From Bacteroidetes bacterium 4572_114 (GTDB taxonomy: Bacteria; Bacteroidota; Bacteroidia; Bacteroidales; 4484-276): a stretch of 17,034 nucleotides of DNA. The notes under the pieces were generated by a model. It worked only from the letters and a program-made list of their open reading frames with translations, was not told the DNA's origin and ran no database searches. Positions 6,138 to 14,793 of the stretch are shown piece by piece (position 1 is the first letter of the stretch; each line of letters starts with the position of its first letter). Location: the NCBI GenBank assembly GCA_002254335.1, contig NIVA01000024.1, positions 1 to 17,034 on the forward strand, given 5' to 3'. Made by a program: the position numbers and the translations under genes.

Positions 6138-8990
6138 GTGGACGAAGTGAACCTTATCAAATCGGGGCGTGAGTGGTACGGCGAATTGTTTGATTTTACA
6201 ACAAACTATAGTTTCGATTTTAATTTCCCAAACCTAGATGCCGGGGCCGAACATTACCTGCGCGTGAAGGCAGTGGCAAAATCATCGGTTTCAAGTTCAT
6301 TTTTTAGTTCTGTGGATGACGTAACCGTAGTCTCCATTTTAATCCCCAGTGTATCTTCAGGGGCAAATGGCGATTATGCCAGGTCAGTTACCGGTGCAAA
6401 GGTTTTTAATACTTCCGGCGCAAATGTTACAGTGGACGTCCAGTACAACAAATCCACCACAACTTCAACAGGCTGGCTCGATTATATTGAAGTAAACGCC
6501 ATTTGTAACATGTCTTTCTCAGGAAGCCAGGTAATATTCAGGGATCCACATTCGGTTGGGGTTGATTTTGTTTCGGAGTTTGTGCTGGGCAATGCCCCTC
6601 AATCTGTAAAAATCTGGGAGGTTACCGATCCCGTCAATATAAACCGTGTGGAGACCTCAAATTCAGGAAATACACAGCGTTTTGTTTTGCCCACACCCAA
6701 CTTGAGAGAGTTTGTAGCATTTAACGGAAGCGAATATCTGGCACCTGAATTTGTTGAGATCGTTGCGAACCAGGATATTCATGGTGCAGGCCATATTGAA
6801 TACGTTATTGTTAGTCATCCCGATTTTATTGACCAGGCAAACAGGTTGGCTGATTTTCATCGCTCATTATCAAATTTGAATGTACTGGTTGTTACGCCAC
6901 AAATGGTTTACAACGAATTTTCATCAGGGGCACAGGATATTACCGCCATCAAGGATTTGATGCGGATGCTTTACGAGCGGGCCGGTGAAGGCAATGAGCC
7001 TAAATACCTGCTTCTTTTTGGAGATGCTTCCTACGATTTTAAGGACATCAAAGCTGAAAACACCAACTTTGTCCCTACTTTCGAATCAGTGGAATCGTTA
7101 CACCACATCACCTCTTATGCAACGGATGATTATTTCGGGTTTTTAGATCCCAACGAGGGCAGTGGCAGTAATGAACTTTTGGATATTGGCATTGGGCGTT
7201 TTATTGTAAGAACGCCTGAAGAAGCAAAAATGGCAGTCGATAAGGGCGTCCATTACGCAACCTCTCCCCAATCTTTGGGCGATTGGCGAAATATGATCAC
7301 ATTTGTTGCTGATGATGAAAATGGCAATTCACATATGAACCAGGCCGAGCAATTGGCAAAGTTTGTTGACACTACTTACAGGGCTTACAACGTTGATAAA
7401 ATTTATATTGATGCCTATCAGCAAATTTCCACACCTGGCGGGCAGCGCTATCCGGCGGTAAACGAAGCAATTAACACCCGCATGGAAAAGGGGACGATGA
7501 TAATGAACTATACCGGCCATGGGGGCGAAGTTGGCTGGGCACACGAAAGGGTACTTGAAATTTCGGACATCAACAGCTGGGTCAATTACGACAAGCTATC
7601 TGTTTTTGTTACCGCAACCTGCGAATTTACCCGTTATGACGACCCCGACAGGATTTCGGCGGGCGAATATGTTTTTCTGAATGAAAATGGCGGTGCCGTT
7701 GCTTTATTTACAACAGCCCGTGCAACTTTCGGAGGATCTAATTTAAGTTTAAATAAAGGCTTTTATAAATACGCCTTCGAGAAAGTGGATGGGGAACACT
7801 ACGCCATGGGCGACCTGATTAGGCTGGCAAAACTTGAGAGCTCCTCAGAAACAAACGATAAGAAATTTGTCCTTATCGGCGATCCGGCATTGAAAATGGC
7901 TTATCCGGTTTATCACATCGAAACCCAATACATTAACCAACTAGCCGTGGCAGAAAACCCCGACACTTTAAAAGCCTTGTCAAATGTTACAATTTCAGGC
8001 CGTATTGTCGATGAAAACGATAACCCTGTTACTGATTTTAATGGCACGCTCTATTCCATAGTATTCGATAAAGAATCGGATGTTACAACCCTGGGACATG
8101 ACGATGAAAGTTATGAAAGGACTTTTAAACTGCGCAAAAATGTAATATACAAAGGCAAGGCCCGTGTCACTGAAGGTAAGTTTACTTTTTCTTTTGTGGT
8201 CCCCAAGGACATTGCCTATCAATATGGTATGGGCAAGATTAGTTACTACGCCGAGGATGGCGAGAAAGATGCGGCCGGATATTACGAAAACGTAATTGTT
8301 GGTGGATCAGATAAAACAAGTATGGTTGATGAGATTGGGCCTGAGATAGAACTTTATATGAATGATACCCTATTCAAATCCGGCAGCATTACCAATGAAA
8401 ATCCTGTATTATTTGCCAGGGTTTTTGATGAAAACGGGATCAATACAGTGGGGAACAGCATTGGCCATGATATTGTTGCAATACTTGACAACAACAACGA
8501 ACACCCATTTATCCTTAACGATTTTTATGAAGCCGAACTTGATAGTTACAGAAAAGGGACGGTGAACTTTCCGTTTTTTAATATCCCCCCCGGTGAACAT
8601 ACATTGAAATTTAAAGTGTGGGATGTGTATAATAATCCCAGCGAGGCATTTCTTGATTTTGTGGTTGTTGATGCCGAGGGTATTATCATTTCCGGGTTGA
8701 TAAATTATCCAAATCCGTTTGCCACCACAACCAATTTCAGGTTCAACCACAACCATGCCGGTTCGGAGGTTGATGTTGAGATCGAGGTTTTTGATCTTTG
8801 CGGGCGGCGTGTGGCCGTTATGAACGACAGAATGACCAGCGGAGGTTTTTATTGCACACCCATTTCCTGGGATGGAACAAATTTGAATGGAGGAAGACTG
8901 ATGGGCGGGATCTATATTTACAAGGCTAGAATTACTGACGAAAACGGCAAACAGGCAACCGCGGTTGAGAAGCTGCTGATTGCCCGGTAG
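6138..8990 (+). CDS. C-terminal fragment of the disrupted PorU copy, with peptidase C25 domain and C-terminal domain
   Basis: This frame is open from about 5922. The GTG at 6138 is only the first usable start codon and has no signal peptide behind it, so the fragment would stay in the cytoplasm if made. Counted from 6138 it has 950 residues. The gingipain-type peptidase domain carries the catalytic pair His461 (NYTGHGGEVGW) and Cys495 (TATCEFTRYD), followed by beta-rich domains and a C-terminal domain opening with INYPNPF and ending EKLLIAR, as in T9SS proteins. Both catalytic residues are intact, so the lesions are confined to the 5' third. The stop codon is 10 bp before the first repeat unit of the 9001-9552 element. 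It is best treated as the surviving part of a recently broken porU, not as an independent gene. Confidence 0.75.
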   Translation: MDEVNLIKSGREWYGELFDFTTNYSFDFNFPNLDAGAEHYLRVKAVAKSSVSSSFFSSVDDVTVVSILIPSVSSGANGDYARSVTGAKVFNTSGANVTVDVQYNKSTTTSTGWLDYIEVNAICNMSFSGSQVIFRDPHSVGVDFVSEFVLGNAPQSVKIWEVTDPVNINRVETSNSGNTQRFVLPTPNLREFVAFNGSEYLAPEFVEIVANQDIHGAGHIEYVIVSHPDFIDQANRLADFHRSLSNLNVLVVTPQMVYNEFSSGAQDITAIKDLMRMLYERAGEGNEPKYLLLFGDASYDFKDIKAENTNFVPTFESVESLHHITSYATDDYFGFLDPNEGSGSNELLDIGIGRFIVRTPEEAKMAVDKGVHYATSPQSLGDWRNMITFVADDENGNSHMNQAEQLAKFVDTTYRAYNVDKIYIDAYQQISTPGGQRYPAVNEAINTRMEKGTMIMNYTGHGGEVGWAHERVLEISDINSWVNYDKLSVFVTATCEFTRYDDPDRISAGEYVFLNENGGAVALFTTARATFGGSNLSLNKGFYKYAFEKVDGEHYAMGDLIRLAKLESSSETNDKKFVLIGDPALKMAYPVYHIETQYINQLAVAENPDTLKALSNVTISGRIVDENDNPVTDFNGTLYSIVFDKESDVTTLGHDDESYERTFKLRKNVIYKGKARVTEGKFTFSFVVPKDIAYQYGMGKISYYAEDGEKDAAGYYENVIVGGSDKTSMVDEIGPEIELYMNDTLFKSGSITNENPVLFARVFDENGINTVGNSIGHDIVAILDNNNEHPFILNDFYEAELDSYRKGTVNFPFFNIPPGEHTLKFKVWDVYNNPSEAFLDFVVVDAEGIIISGLINYPNPFATTTNFRFNHNHAGSEVDVEIEVFDLCGRRVAVMNDRMTSGGFYCTPISWDGTNLNGGRLMGGIYIYKARITDENGKQATAVEKLLIAR

Positions 8991-9000
8991 GGACTGGGAC

Positions 9001-9048
9001 TGGAGTGTTGGAGTAATGGAGTGTTGGAGTGATGGAGTGTTGAGTAAT
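9001..9048 (+). repeat. Left array of five TGGAGTNN units plus a decayed unit
   Basis: The units start at 9001, 9009, 9017, 9025 and 9033, with variable last two bases GT, AA, GT, GA and GT. A degenerate TGAGTAA follows at 9041. The constant core TGGAGT and strict 8-bp period separate it from CRISPR or simple low-complexity DNA. The array starts 10 bp after the stop codon of the broken porU. Confidence 0.9.
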
Positions 9049-9067
9049 AGGAAAAATATATTGAGCT

Positions 9068-9478
9068 GTGGTGGAAAGGAAAAATAAAAATCGAGGATTT
9101 AAACAATTAAGAGTTTGGCAGGAAGCTATTGATTTGTATGTTTTCGTAAATGAGATTTTTAAGGATTTTCCATACACTATCAACAAATCAAAGATGAACA
9201 CATTAGATGCATGTCATAGTATTAAAAGAAATATTGCCGAAGGATATTGTAGGAGATCAGCAAAAGAATACCTCAACTTTCTAAATATTGGATTGGGTTC
9301 TTGTGGAGAGTTAAATAGTTCGATTATTTCCTTCAATAAAGCTGGTTATTTAAAAGATGAGATATTTGAGGAGTTTGATAGAAAGCATTATAAATTAGAA
9401 AATGGATTAATTAAATTAGCAGAGTCATTACAAAATAAAATAAAGCAAAAAGATTGGAATGATTCATATGCAAAATAA
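9068..9478 (+). CDS. Four-helix-bundle protein of the 23S rRNA intervening-sequence (S23) family
   Basis: The 136-residue protein matches the family by its opening FKQLRVWQEAIDLYVFVNEI, the central SIKRNIAEGYCRRSAKEYLNFLNIGLGSCGELNSS (quoted here only as NIAEGYCRRSAKEYLNFL and GSCGEL), and a helical C-terminal part. The family usually starts FRELKVWQ and contains SNIAEGxGR and KEFLRFL. Members are found in 23S rRNA intervening sequences, as stand-alone genes, and, as Avd, beside diversity-generating retroelements. The biochemical role of stand-alone members is unknown. An in-frame TGA at 9062 means the start must be GTG at 9068 or 9071. Codon use is more A/T-ending than in the porU genes (many TTA, AAA, GAT, ATT), suggesting separate origin. 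No reverse transcriptase or rRNA gene is nearby. It lies inside inverted 8-bp arrays. Confidence 0.9.
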   Translation: MVERKNKNRGFKQLRVWQEAIDLYVFVNEIFKDFPYTINKSKMNTLDACHSIKRNIAEGYCRRSAKEYLNFLNIGLGSCGELNSSIISFNKAGYLKDEIFEEFDRKHYKLENGLIKLAESLQNKIKQKDWNDSYAK

Positions 9479-9506
9479 CACAATACAACATGACAAACTT
9501 TACATT

Positions 9507-9552
9507 CCTCCATCACTCCATCACTCCAATACTCCAATACTCCAATACTCCA
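9507..9552 (-). repeat. Right array of five NNACTCCA units plus a partial unit
   Basis: The units are at 9513, 9521, 9529, 9537 and 9545 (TC, TC, AT, AT, AT before ACTCCA), with a partial CCTCCA at 9507-9512. It is the inverted counterpart of the left array and lies 34 bp after the stop codon of the four-helix-bundle gene. Confidence 0.9.
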
Positions 9553-9582
9553 TATTATAATAACAACAGAATCATTAATTAA

Positions 9583-9590
9583 TAGTTTTG
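9583..9590 (+). promoter_or_regulatory. Candidate -7 element for intact porU
   Basis: TAGTTTTG matches TAnnTTTG exactly and lies 31 bp before the porU ATG at 9621. No TTG is present at the usual upstream distance; that zone is the AT-rich edge next to the right repeat array. If real, the inserted element may have replaced the original -33 region, or transcription may also read in from upstream. Confidence 0.4.
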
Positions 9591-9620
9591 TATCTGTAAA
9601 AACTTGTTAAACTGAACAAT

Positions 9621-12600
9621 ATGAAAAATAATTTAATAAAATATTTATCTTTTTTACTTCTCCTGTTTCCTCTGTTGACCGTGGCACAGGGAAAAGTACA
9701 AACAAGGCTTATCCATTGGGACGGTATTCAGGAAATTGGTTTTGATGGCGGCTCAATGAAGATATTAAACTTTTCGGATGCCGTAAACGACGATGCTTTT
9801 GGGATTCTTCCCATACATCAGGAAATGATAGAAATAAAAACCCCTGGACTGTATTATAAATTCGAAATCCAGGATCCTGTTTTTGCTGCTTTCGATAGCC
9901 AAAATTCCGTATTGGGCTTGCCCGACATCGACCTCGTTACAACTGAGGTGCAAACCATTGTTGAACAGGCTTTCATTAGCGGGAAACAATTTACTGTTTT
10001 TAAACTTCTGCCGTTAAGGCTCAACCCACAAACAGGCTTGATTGAAAAACTGGTACAATTCAATTTAAGCATCGTCCCTCAAATCGGGGAGCCTGCTATG
10101 TTGAAATCAACAAGGGCCTTTAGGGAAAATTCTGTGCTCGCAAGTGAAGAATGGTTTAAGGTTTCTGTCAGTAAAAATGGTATTTATAAAGTCACCTATG
10201 CCCAGCTTAAGGAAATGGGAATGGATGTTGACAATATAGATCCGGAAAATATTAAGCTGTACGGCAATGGGGGGGGGATGCTCCCTGAACTGAATTCTGA
10301 ATTTACTTACAACGATCCCCACGAAAATGCCATTGTGGTCGAAGATGGGGGAGATGGAAGTTTTGATGCCGGTGACTATATTTTGTTTTATGGTGAATCG
10401 CCTGATCAATGGGTTTACGAACCCATTAAGCTTGCTTTTAAATATATCGGCCACCGATATTCCGATTACACCTATTATTTTATTACAGCAGGCGGGGGTG
10501 CCGGCAAAAGGATAACGACAATATCACAAAGCTCACATCCACCAACGGAAACATTTACCTCTTTTCATGATTTTGGTTGCCATGAGCTGAACCAAAAGAA
10601 CCTGATCCATTCAGGTGCTGTGTGGTATGGAGAGGAGTTTGGTGACGAACTGTCCTACGATCTCCCTTTTGTGTTTCCGAACGCCGATACCGGTTACGCC
10701 AATTATTTTGTTGTAAATGTGGCAGCAAAGTCCCCTTATGTAAGCACCTTTTCATTTCATGTCAACGAGGATTCGCTCACCTCCGTTTCGGTGCCTGCAA
10801 TCCCTCCCCAATCCGTAATTATTTACGCCAATGCTGTGAGTAAAAATAAACGGTTCAAGTCATCATCTGATACAATTGTGGTAAGTGTGGATTATAATAA
10901 ACCGCACGAAAGCTCCCTCGGGTGGTTAGATAATATCCAACTTAATGTAATGCGACATTTGATTTACCCCGGTGGGCAACTTGCTTTCAGAAATGTGTTT
11001 ACGGTGGGCAGTGGGAACGTTAGTGAATTTCAAATATCATCTGCCCCGGCAGGTTTTTATATTTGGGATGTTACCGATCCGCTTGAGCCAAAAAAAATAA
11101 ACACCTCCCAAAACGGAGAGACTTTTACATTTACAGTTGAAACCGACAGCCTCCGCGAATTTATTGGGTTTGAGGACAATAATTTCCTTGTGCCCAATTT
11201 GATAGGGGAAATTGAGAACCAAAACCTACATGCCCTGCAAAATTTTGATTTCGTCATTATTTCACATCCCGATTTTATTGTCCAGGCAGAACGGCTCAAA
11301 GCCCTGCACGAAGAGTTGGACGACATGCAAATTTGTGTGGTAACCCCCGGCCAAATCTTCAACGAATTTTCATCTGGCTCCCAGGACCCCACGGCCATCC
11401 GTAACTTTGTAAAGATGATTTACCAAAGATCGGGGACACCTTCCCAATTGAAATATCTGCTCCTGTTTGGCGATGGGTCATACGATCCGAAAAACAGGAT
11501 TGAAGAGAACAAGAACTTTGTTATGACCTACCAATCGAAGCAATCGCTAAAACTAACATCATCCTATGTTACCGATGACTTTTTTGGCCTGATGGACCCC
11601 ATTGAGGGGACAGATGCATACGGAAATGTTGACATCGGCATTGGCCGGTTGCCGGTCAGCACTCCTCAAGAAGCCAAAGAAATGGTGGATAAGATTGAGA
11701 ATTATATGCGGTTTTCGGAGCAAACCCAGGGCAGTTGGAAAAACAAAATGTGTTTTGTTGCCGACGATGAAGATTATAACCTGCACTTTTTTCAGGCCGA
11801 TACGGTATTGGCAAAAAATGTTGCCCGTATGAACCCATCAATGAACCTGAACAAGATTTACTTAGATGCTTTTCAGCAAATATCTACCTCAAGCGGGCAC
11901 AGGTACCCCGAAGCCAATAAAGCCCTGAACCAGCAGGTTGAAGATGGGGCACTTTTCATAAACTATACAGGCCATGGTGGCGAAAAAGGATGGTCTGTCG
12001 AAAATGTCCTTCAAATTTCAGACATTAACTCATGGACAAATTTTAACACTTTACCGGTATTTATTACGGCCACTTGCGAGTTCAGCCGCTTCGACAACCC
12101 CTCTATGACATCTGCCGGGGAATTGGTTTTGTTGAACCCAAATGGCGGTGGGATTGCGCTTTTGACAACTACCCGGTTGGCATTTGCACAATCGAACCTG
12201 ACCCTGAACAGGCGAATTTATGATACACTTTTCAGGTCCAGCCCGGACAATTATCCAAGGCTTGGGGATCTTATCAAATTTTCAAAAACCCCTTCAAACA
12301 CCAACATCCGTAATTTTGTACTGCTTGGCGATCCCGCAATTAAACCGGCTTTCCCGAAGTACGATATCGTAACCGAAACCATTAATGGCATAACTATCGA
12401 TTCATATACAGACACACTTAAAGCCAACGGCATGATGACCGTTACGGGCTACATTGCCGACTTTTCCGATGAGCGCAATATTATTGATGATTTTAACGGG
12501 ATGCTTTATCCGGTACTTTATGATAAAGCAGTTAGTATTATGACCTTGGGCAACGATCCAAAAAGTAGTCCTGCCGAATTTCAACTTCAGGACAGGGTTC

Positions 12601-13448
12601 TTTATAAAGGCAAAGTTAGCGTAACAAATGGGGAATTTTCGTTTTCTTTTGTCATACCCAAAGATATATCTTACCAATATGGCAACGGAAAATTAAGTTA
12701 TTACGCAGCCGACAGCCTGAGAGATGCAGGTGGTTATTTCGACCAATTTATTTTAGGTGGATATGATGGGTCAACCGCCACCGACGACAAGGGGCCCGAA
12801 ATCACAATGTACCTTAACGACAGCCTGTTTATTAACGGAAGTGAAATTAACAACAGCCCGATTTTGTTTGCAGGCCTTAGCGACCCGGGCGGCATCAATA
12901 CAAGTGGCAGTGGCATAGGACATGATATTGTTGCCACCCTTGACGGGGATGAAAGCGTCACCTTCCTTCTGAATGATTATTTTGATCCTCAGGTGGACGA
13001 TTTTACATCCGGCAATATTGTGTTTCCGTTCAATAATCTCAGCAACGGGAAACATACCCTGGAACTAAAGGCATGGGACATGTTTAATAATTCATCCTCA
13101 TCTATAATCGAATTTTATGTTTCCGATAGTTTAAATATGGATGTGGCCCAGGTACTTAATTATCCCAACCCATTCGCTAACGGAACTTATTTTACGTTCA
13201 GGCACAACCAGTTTGGTGAAGATCTTAGGGTGGAAATTGAAATATACAACTTCAATGGGCAATTGGCAACGGTATTCATCCCTCAACATATTGTAACCAA
13301 TGGTTATACCGTTGATCCTATTTACTGGGACGGTGAAGACAACAGGGGCAATAAACTCAATCCGGGTTTTTATTTTTATAAAATTAAAGTGGGGAACGGC
13401 ATTGGTTATCAAACAGAAAGAGTACAAAAATTAGTCATTTCAAATTAA
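9621..13448 (+). CDS. porU: PorU, type IX secretion system C-terminal-domain-cleaving sortase (intact copy)
   Basis: PorU is the surface-located gingipain-fold transpeptidase of the T9SS. It removes the C-terminal signal from secreted cargo and joins the new end to anionic lipopolysaccharide. The 1275-residue product has a signal peptide (KYLSFLLLLFPLLTVAQ, cleavage near residue 22), an N-terminal propeptide-like beta region, and a peptidase C25 domain (about 543-905). His785 (NYTGHGGEKGW) and Cys819 (TATCEFSRFD) form the catalytic dyad. Ig-like beta domains follow, then a T9SS-type C-terminal domain from NYPNPF (1180) to the end. The length is usual for PorU (about 1,100-1,300). porV follows after 112 bp, the partner with which PorU forms the attachment complex. 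A run of nine G residues (10269-10277) encodes Gly217-219. A second, broken copy lies upstream; this one should be the functional sortase. Confidence 0.95.
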   Translation: MKNNLIKYLSFLLLLFPLLTVAQGKVQTRLIHWDGIQEIGFDGGSMKILNFSDAVNDDAFGILPIHQEMIEIKTPGLYYKFEIQDPVFAAFDSQNSVLGLPDIDLVTTEVQTIVEQAFISGKQFTVFKLLPLRLNPQTGLIEKLVQFNLSIVPQIGEPAMLKSTRAFRENSVLASEEWFKVSVSKNGIYKVTYAQLKEMGMDVDNIDPENIKLYGNGGGMLPELNSEFTYNDPHENAIVVEDGGDGSFDAGDYILFYGESPDQWVYEPIKLAFKYIGHRYSDYTYYFITAGGGAGKRITTISQSSHPPTETFTSFHDFGCHELNQKNLIHSGAVWYGEEFGDELSYDLPFVFPNADTGYANYFVVNVAAKSPYVSTFSFHVNEDSLTSVSVPAIPPQSVIIYANAVSKNKRFKSSSDTIVVSVDYNKPHESSLGWLDNIQLNVMRHLIYPGGQLAFRNVFTVGSGNVSEFQISSAPAGFYIWDVTDPLEPKKINTSQNGETFTFTVETDSLREFIGFEDNNFLVPNLIGEIENQNLHALQNFDFVIISHPDFIVQAERLKALHEELDDMQICVVTPGQIFNEFSSGSQDPTAIRNFVKMIYQRSGTPSQLKYLLLFGDGSYDPKNRIEENKNFVMTYQSKQSLKLTSSYVTDDFFGLMDPIEGTDAYGNVDIGIGRLPVSTPQEAKEMVDKIENYMRFSEQTQGSWKNKMCFVADDEDYNLHFFQADTVLAKNVARMNPSMNLNKIYLDAFQQISTSSGHRYPEANKALNQQVEDGALFINYTGHGGEKGWSVENVLQISDINSWTNFNTLPVFITATCEFSRFDNPSMTSAGELVLLNPNGGGIALLTTTRLAFAQSNLTLNRRIYDTLFRSSPDNYPRLGDLIKFSKTPSNTNIRNFVLLGDPAIKPAFPKYDIVTETINGITIDSYTDTLKANGMMTVTGYIADFSDERNIIDDFNGMLYPVLYDKAVSIMTLGNDPKSSPAEFQLQDRVLYKGKVSVTNGEFSFSFVIPKDISYQYGNGKLSYYAADSLRDAGGYFDQFILGGYDGSTATDDKGPEITMYLNDSLFINGSEINNSPILFAGLSDPGGINTSGSGIGHDIVATLDGDESVTFLLNDYFDPQVDDFTSGNIVFPFNNLSNGKHTLELKAWDMFNNSSSSIIEFYVSDSLNMDVAQVLNYPNPFANGTYFTFRHNQFGEDLRVEIEIYNFNGQLATVFIPQHIVTNGYTVDPIYWDGEDNRGNKLNPGFYFYKIKVGNGIGYQTERVQKLVISN
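10269..10277 (+). repeat. G9 homopolymer inside intact porU
   Basis: Nine consecutive G residues encode GGG in YGNGGGMLPE (residues 217-219). Runs of this length mutate readily by slippage, and a one-base change would truncate PorU before its catalytic domain. The corresponding part of the broken copy is missing, inside its ~60-codon deletion. The frame is intact at nine G. Confidence 0.85.
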
Positions 13449-13560
13449 GGCCAAACTTTTTTGTTTAATGTTCTGCTGTTTTCATCCAAAAAACAATATA
13501 AAAAATAAATCACCGTTAACTTTTCATCTTAAATTTTAAGCAAAATTTCAAACTAATTCT

Positions 13561-14766
13561 ATGAGCCAAAAGACAATTTTAGTAGCAATTATTTTCTTAT
13601 TTTCTACCAGTGCCTTTGCGCAATACAACCCTGATGATTATATTGGGAAACAGACCAATACCATCACTACAGCAGTGCCATTCCTTACTATTGCCCCCGA
13701 TGCAAGAGGAGGTGGTTTGGGCGATGCAGGTGTAGCCATGTCCCCTGATGCCAACTCCATGCACTACAATCCTGCAAAATATGCATTTATCGAATCGAAA
13801 ATAGGTTTTTCGGCAGCATACAGCCCTTGGTTAAGGGCACTCGTAAACGATATAAATCTTGCATACGTTGCCGGATATTACAGGCTTGATGATAAGCAAA
13901 CACTTGCCGCATCACTTAGGTTTTTCTCCTTGGGCGACATTACTTTTACTGATAATGCCGGAAATATAATAGGTAACTTCAGGCCCAACGAATTTGCTGT
14001 TGATGGTACATATTCAAGAAAATTCTCAGAAAACTGGTCGGGGGCCGTTGTTGCAAGGTTTATTTATTCTGACCTTACCCAGGGACAGGTGGTGCAAGGA
14101 CAACAAACCAAAGCCGGTACTTCAATTGCTGCCGACATTGCCGTTTACCACCAGCGTGAATTAAACTGGAGGAAAGTTGACAACGCTGAGTTTGCTTTTG
14201 GTGTAAATATCTCAAATATCGGATCAAAGATTTCCTATACCGATGCCACCACCGAAAAAGATTTTATCCCTACAAACCTGAAATTCGGGCCCAGGTTAAC
14301 CGTTGACCTCGACGATTATAACCGTTTGTCATTTACAGCCGACATTAATAAATTATTGGTGCCAACACCTCCTATATATGCACAGGACACATTGGGCAAC
14401 CCCATAATTGATGATGATGGCAACAAAGTTATTGCTGCCGGTATGGACCCAAATGTTTCGGTCGTGTCAGGGATGATCCAATCGTGGTATGATGCACCTG
14501 ATGGATTTGAAGAAGAGATGCGTGAGTTTTATTTTTCAATCGGAACCGAGTATTGGTATAATAAAACCTTCGCTATCAGGGCAGGTTTCTTTTATGAAGA
14601 CCATAATAAAGGAAACCGTAAATATTTTACCCTGGGGGCCGGTTTAAGATATAATGTCTTCGGGCTTGATTTTTCTTATCTGATACCTATGGAACAGCAA
14701 AACCCTATGGAAAACACACTCAGGTTTACTCTCATATTCGACTTGGATGCCTTCGATAGCCAATAG
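13561..14766 (+). CDS. porV: PorV (LptO), type IX secretion outer-membrane shuttle barrel
   Basis: PorV is a FadL-like outer-membrane beta-barrel that collects cargo from the SprA/Sov translocon by its C-terminal signal and brings it to PorU for cleavage and attachment. The 401-residue protein has a signal peptide (IFLFSTSAFAQ, cleavage after Ala20). Family segments are TITTAVPFLTIAPDARGGGLGDAGVA, given here as PFLTIAPDARGGGLGDAG, then HYNPAKYAF and SPWLRALVNDINLAYV, with repeated amphipathic strands and a final strand ending RFTLIFDLDAF. Length and start agree with the family. It follows intact porU by 112 bp on the same strand, the conserved porU-porV arrangement, and is closed by a terminator at 14850. 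No exact TAnnTTTG box occurs in the gap, so co-transcription with porU is likely but not proven. Confidence 0.95.
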   Translation: MSQKTILVAIIFLFSTSAFAQYNPDDYIGKQTNTITTAVPFLTIAPDARGGGLGDAGVAMSPDANSMHYNPAKYAFIESKIGFSAAYSPWLRALVNDINLAYVAGYYRLDDKQTLAASLRFFSLGDITFTDNAGNIIGNFRPNEFAVDGTYSRKFSENWSGAVVARFIYSDLTQGQVVQGQQTKAGTSIAADIAVYHQRELNWRKVDNAEFAFGVNISNIGSKISYTDATTEKDFIPTNLKFGPRLTVDLDDYNRLSFTADINKLLVPTPPIYAQDTLGNPIIDDDGNKVIAAGMDPNVSVVSGMIQSWYDAPDGFEEEMREFYFSIGTEYWYNKTFAIRAGFFYEDHNKGNRKYFTLGAGLRYNVFGLDFSYLIPMEQQNPMENTLRFTLIFDLDAFDSQ

Positions 14767-14793
14767 GCGGAAATGACTAATCCCGAAATTATT

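Larger units (their letters stand above)
5307..8990 (+). pseudogene. porU: Disrupted upstream copy of the T9SS sortase gene porU
   Basis: The stretch encodes a complete PorU-like protein in three frames. Frame 1 runs from the start to 5711. Frame 2 runs from about 5712 to the TAA at 5924-5926. Frame 3 runs from about 5925 to the TAG at 8988. The first shift coincides with a 14-bp tandem duplication (5698-5725). The second is a deletion of about 60 codons between ...DGVYKVT and NYFLFYG, relative to the intact copy at 9621-13448. The catalytic region is otherwise preserved and shares about 60% of residues with the intact copy over its best-conserved ~90 residues. The duplication is therefore old and the lesions look recent, since no further stops have accumulated. 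A real start is more likely at ATG 5337 (MKLKTSLYLLL... signal peptide) than at 5307. A full-length product would require two frame corrections. Confidence 0.88.
9001..9552. mobile_element. IVS-like cassette: four-helix-bundle gene enclosed by inverted arrays of 8-bp repeats
   Basis: The left end is five tandem 8-bp units of form TGGAGTNN (9001-9040) plus a decayed sixth (to 9048). The right end is five units of NNACTCCA (9513-9552) plus a partial unit (9507-9512). Aligned end to end as an inverted repeat, 36 of 40 positions agree, so a transcript could close into a long stem with the gene in its loop. The whole is 552 bp and contains only the gene at 9068-9478. 23S rRNA intervening sequences have a similar layout: a short ORF of this protein family inside a terminal stem. 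No target duplication is visible. Mobility is inferred from structure, AT-rich gene composition and position between two porU copies. Confidence 0.6.

Noticed and set aside
8918..9201. Minus-strand ORFs through the left repeat array
   Set aside because: The Ser/His/Leu-rich translation (LHHSNTPLLQHS type) is the reverse reading of the 8-bp units, not a protein.
9001..9552. CRISPR-like array or diversity-generating retroelement
   Set aside because: The units are 8 bp and directly abutting, with no spacers and no cas genes. The gene is related to the DGR accessory protein Avd, but no reverse transcriptase, template repeat or variable repeat is present.
10107..10454. 115-residue minus-strand ORF inside porU
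   Set aside because: Shadow of the porU reading frame; no independent start signal or recognised motif.
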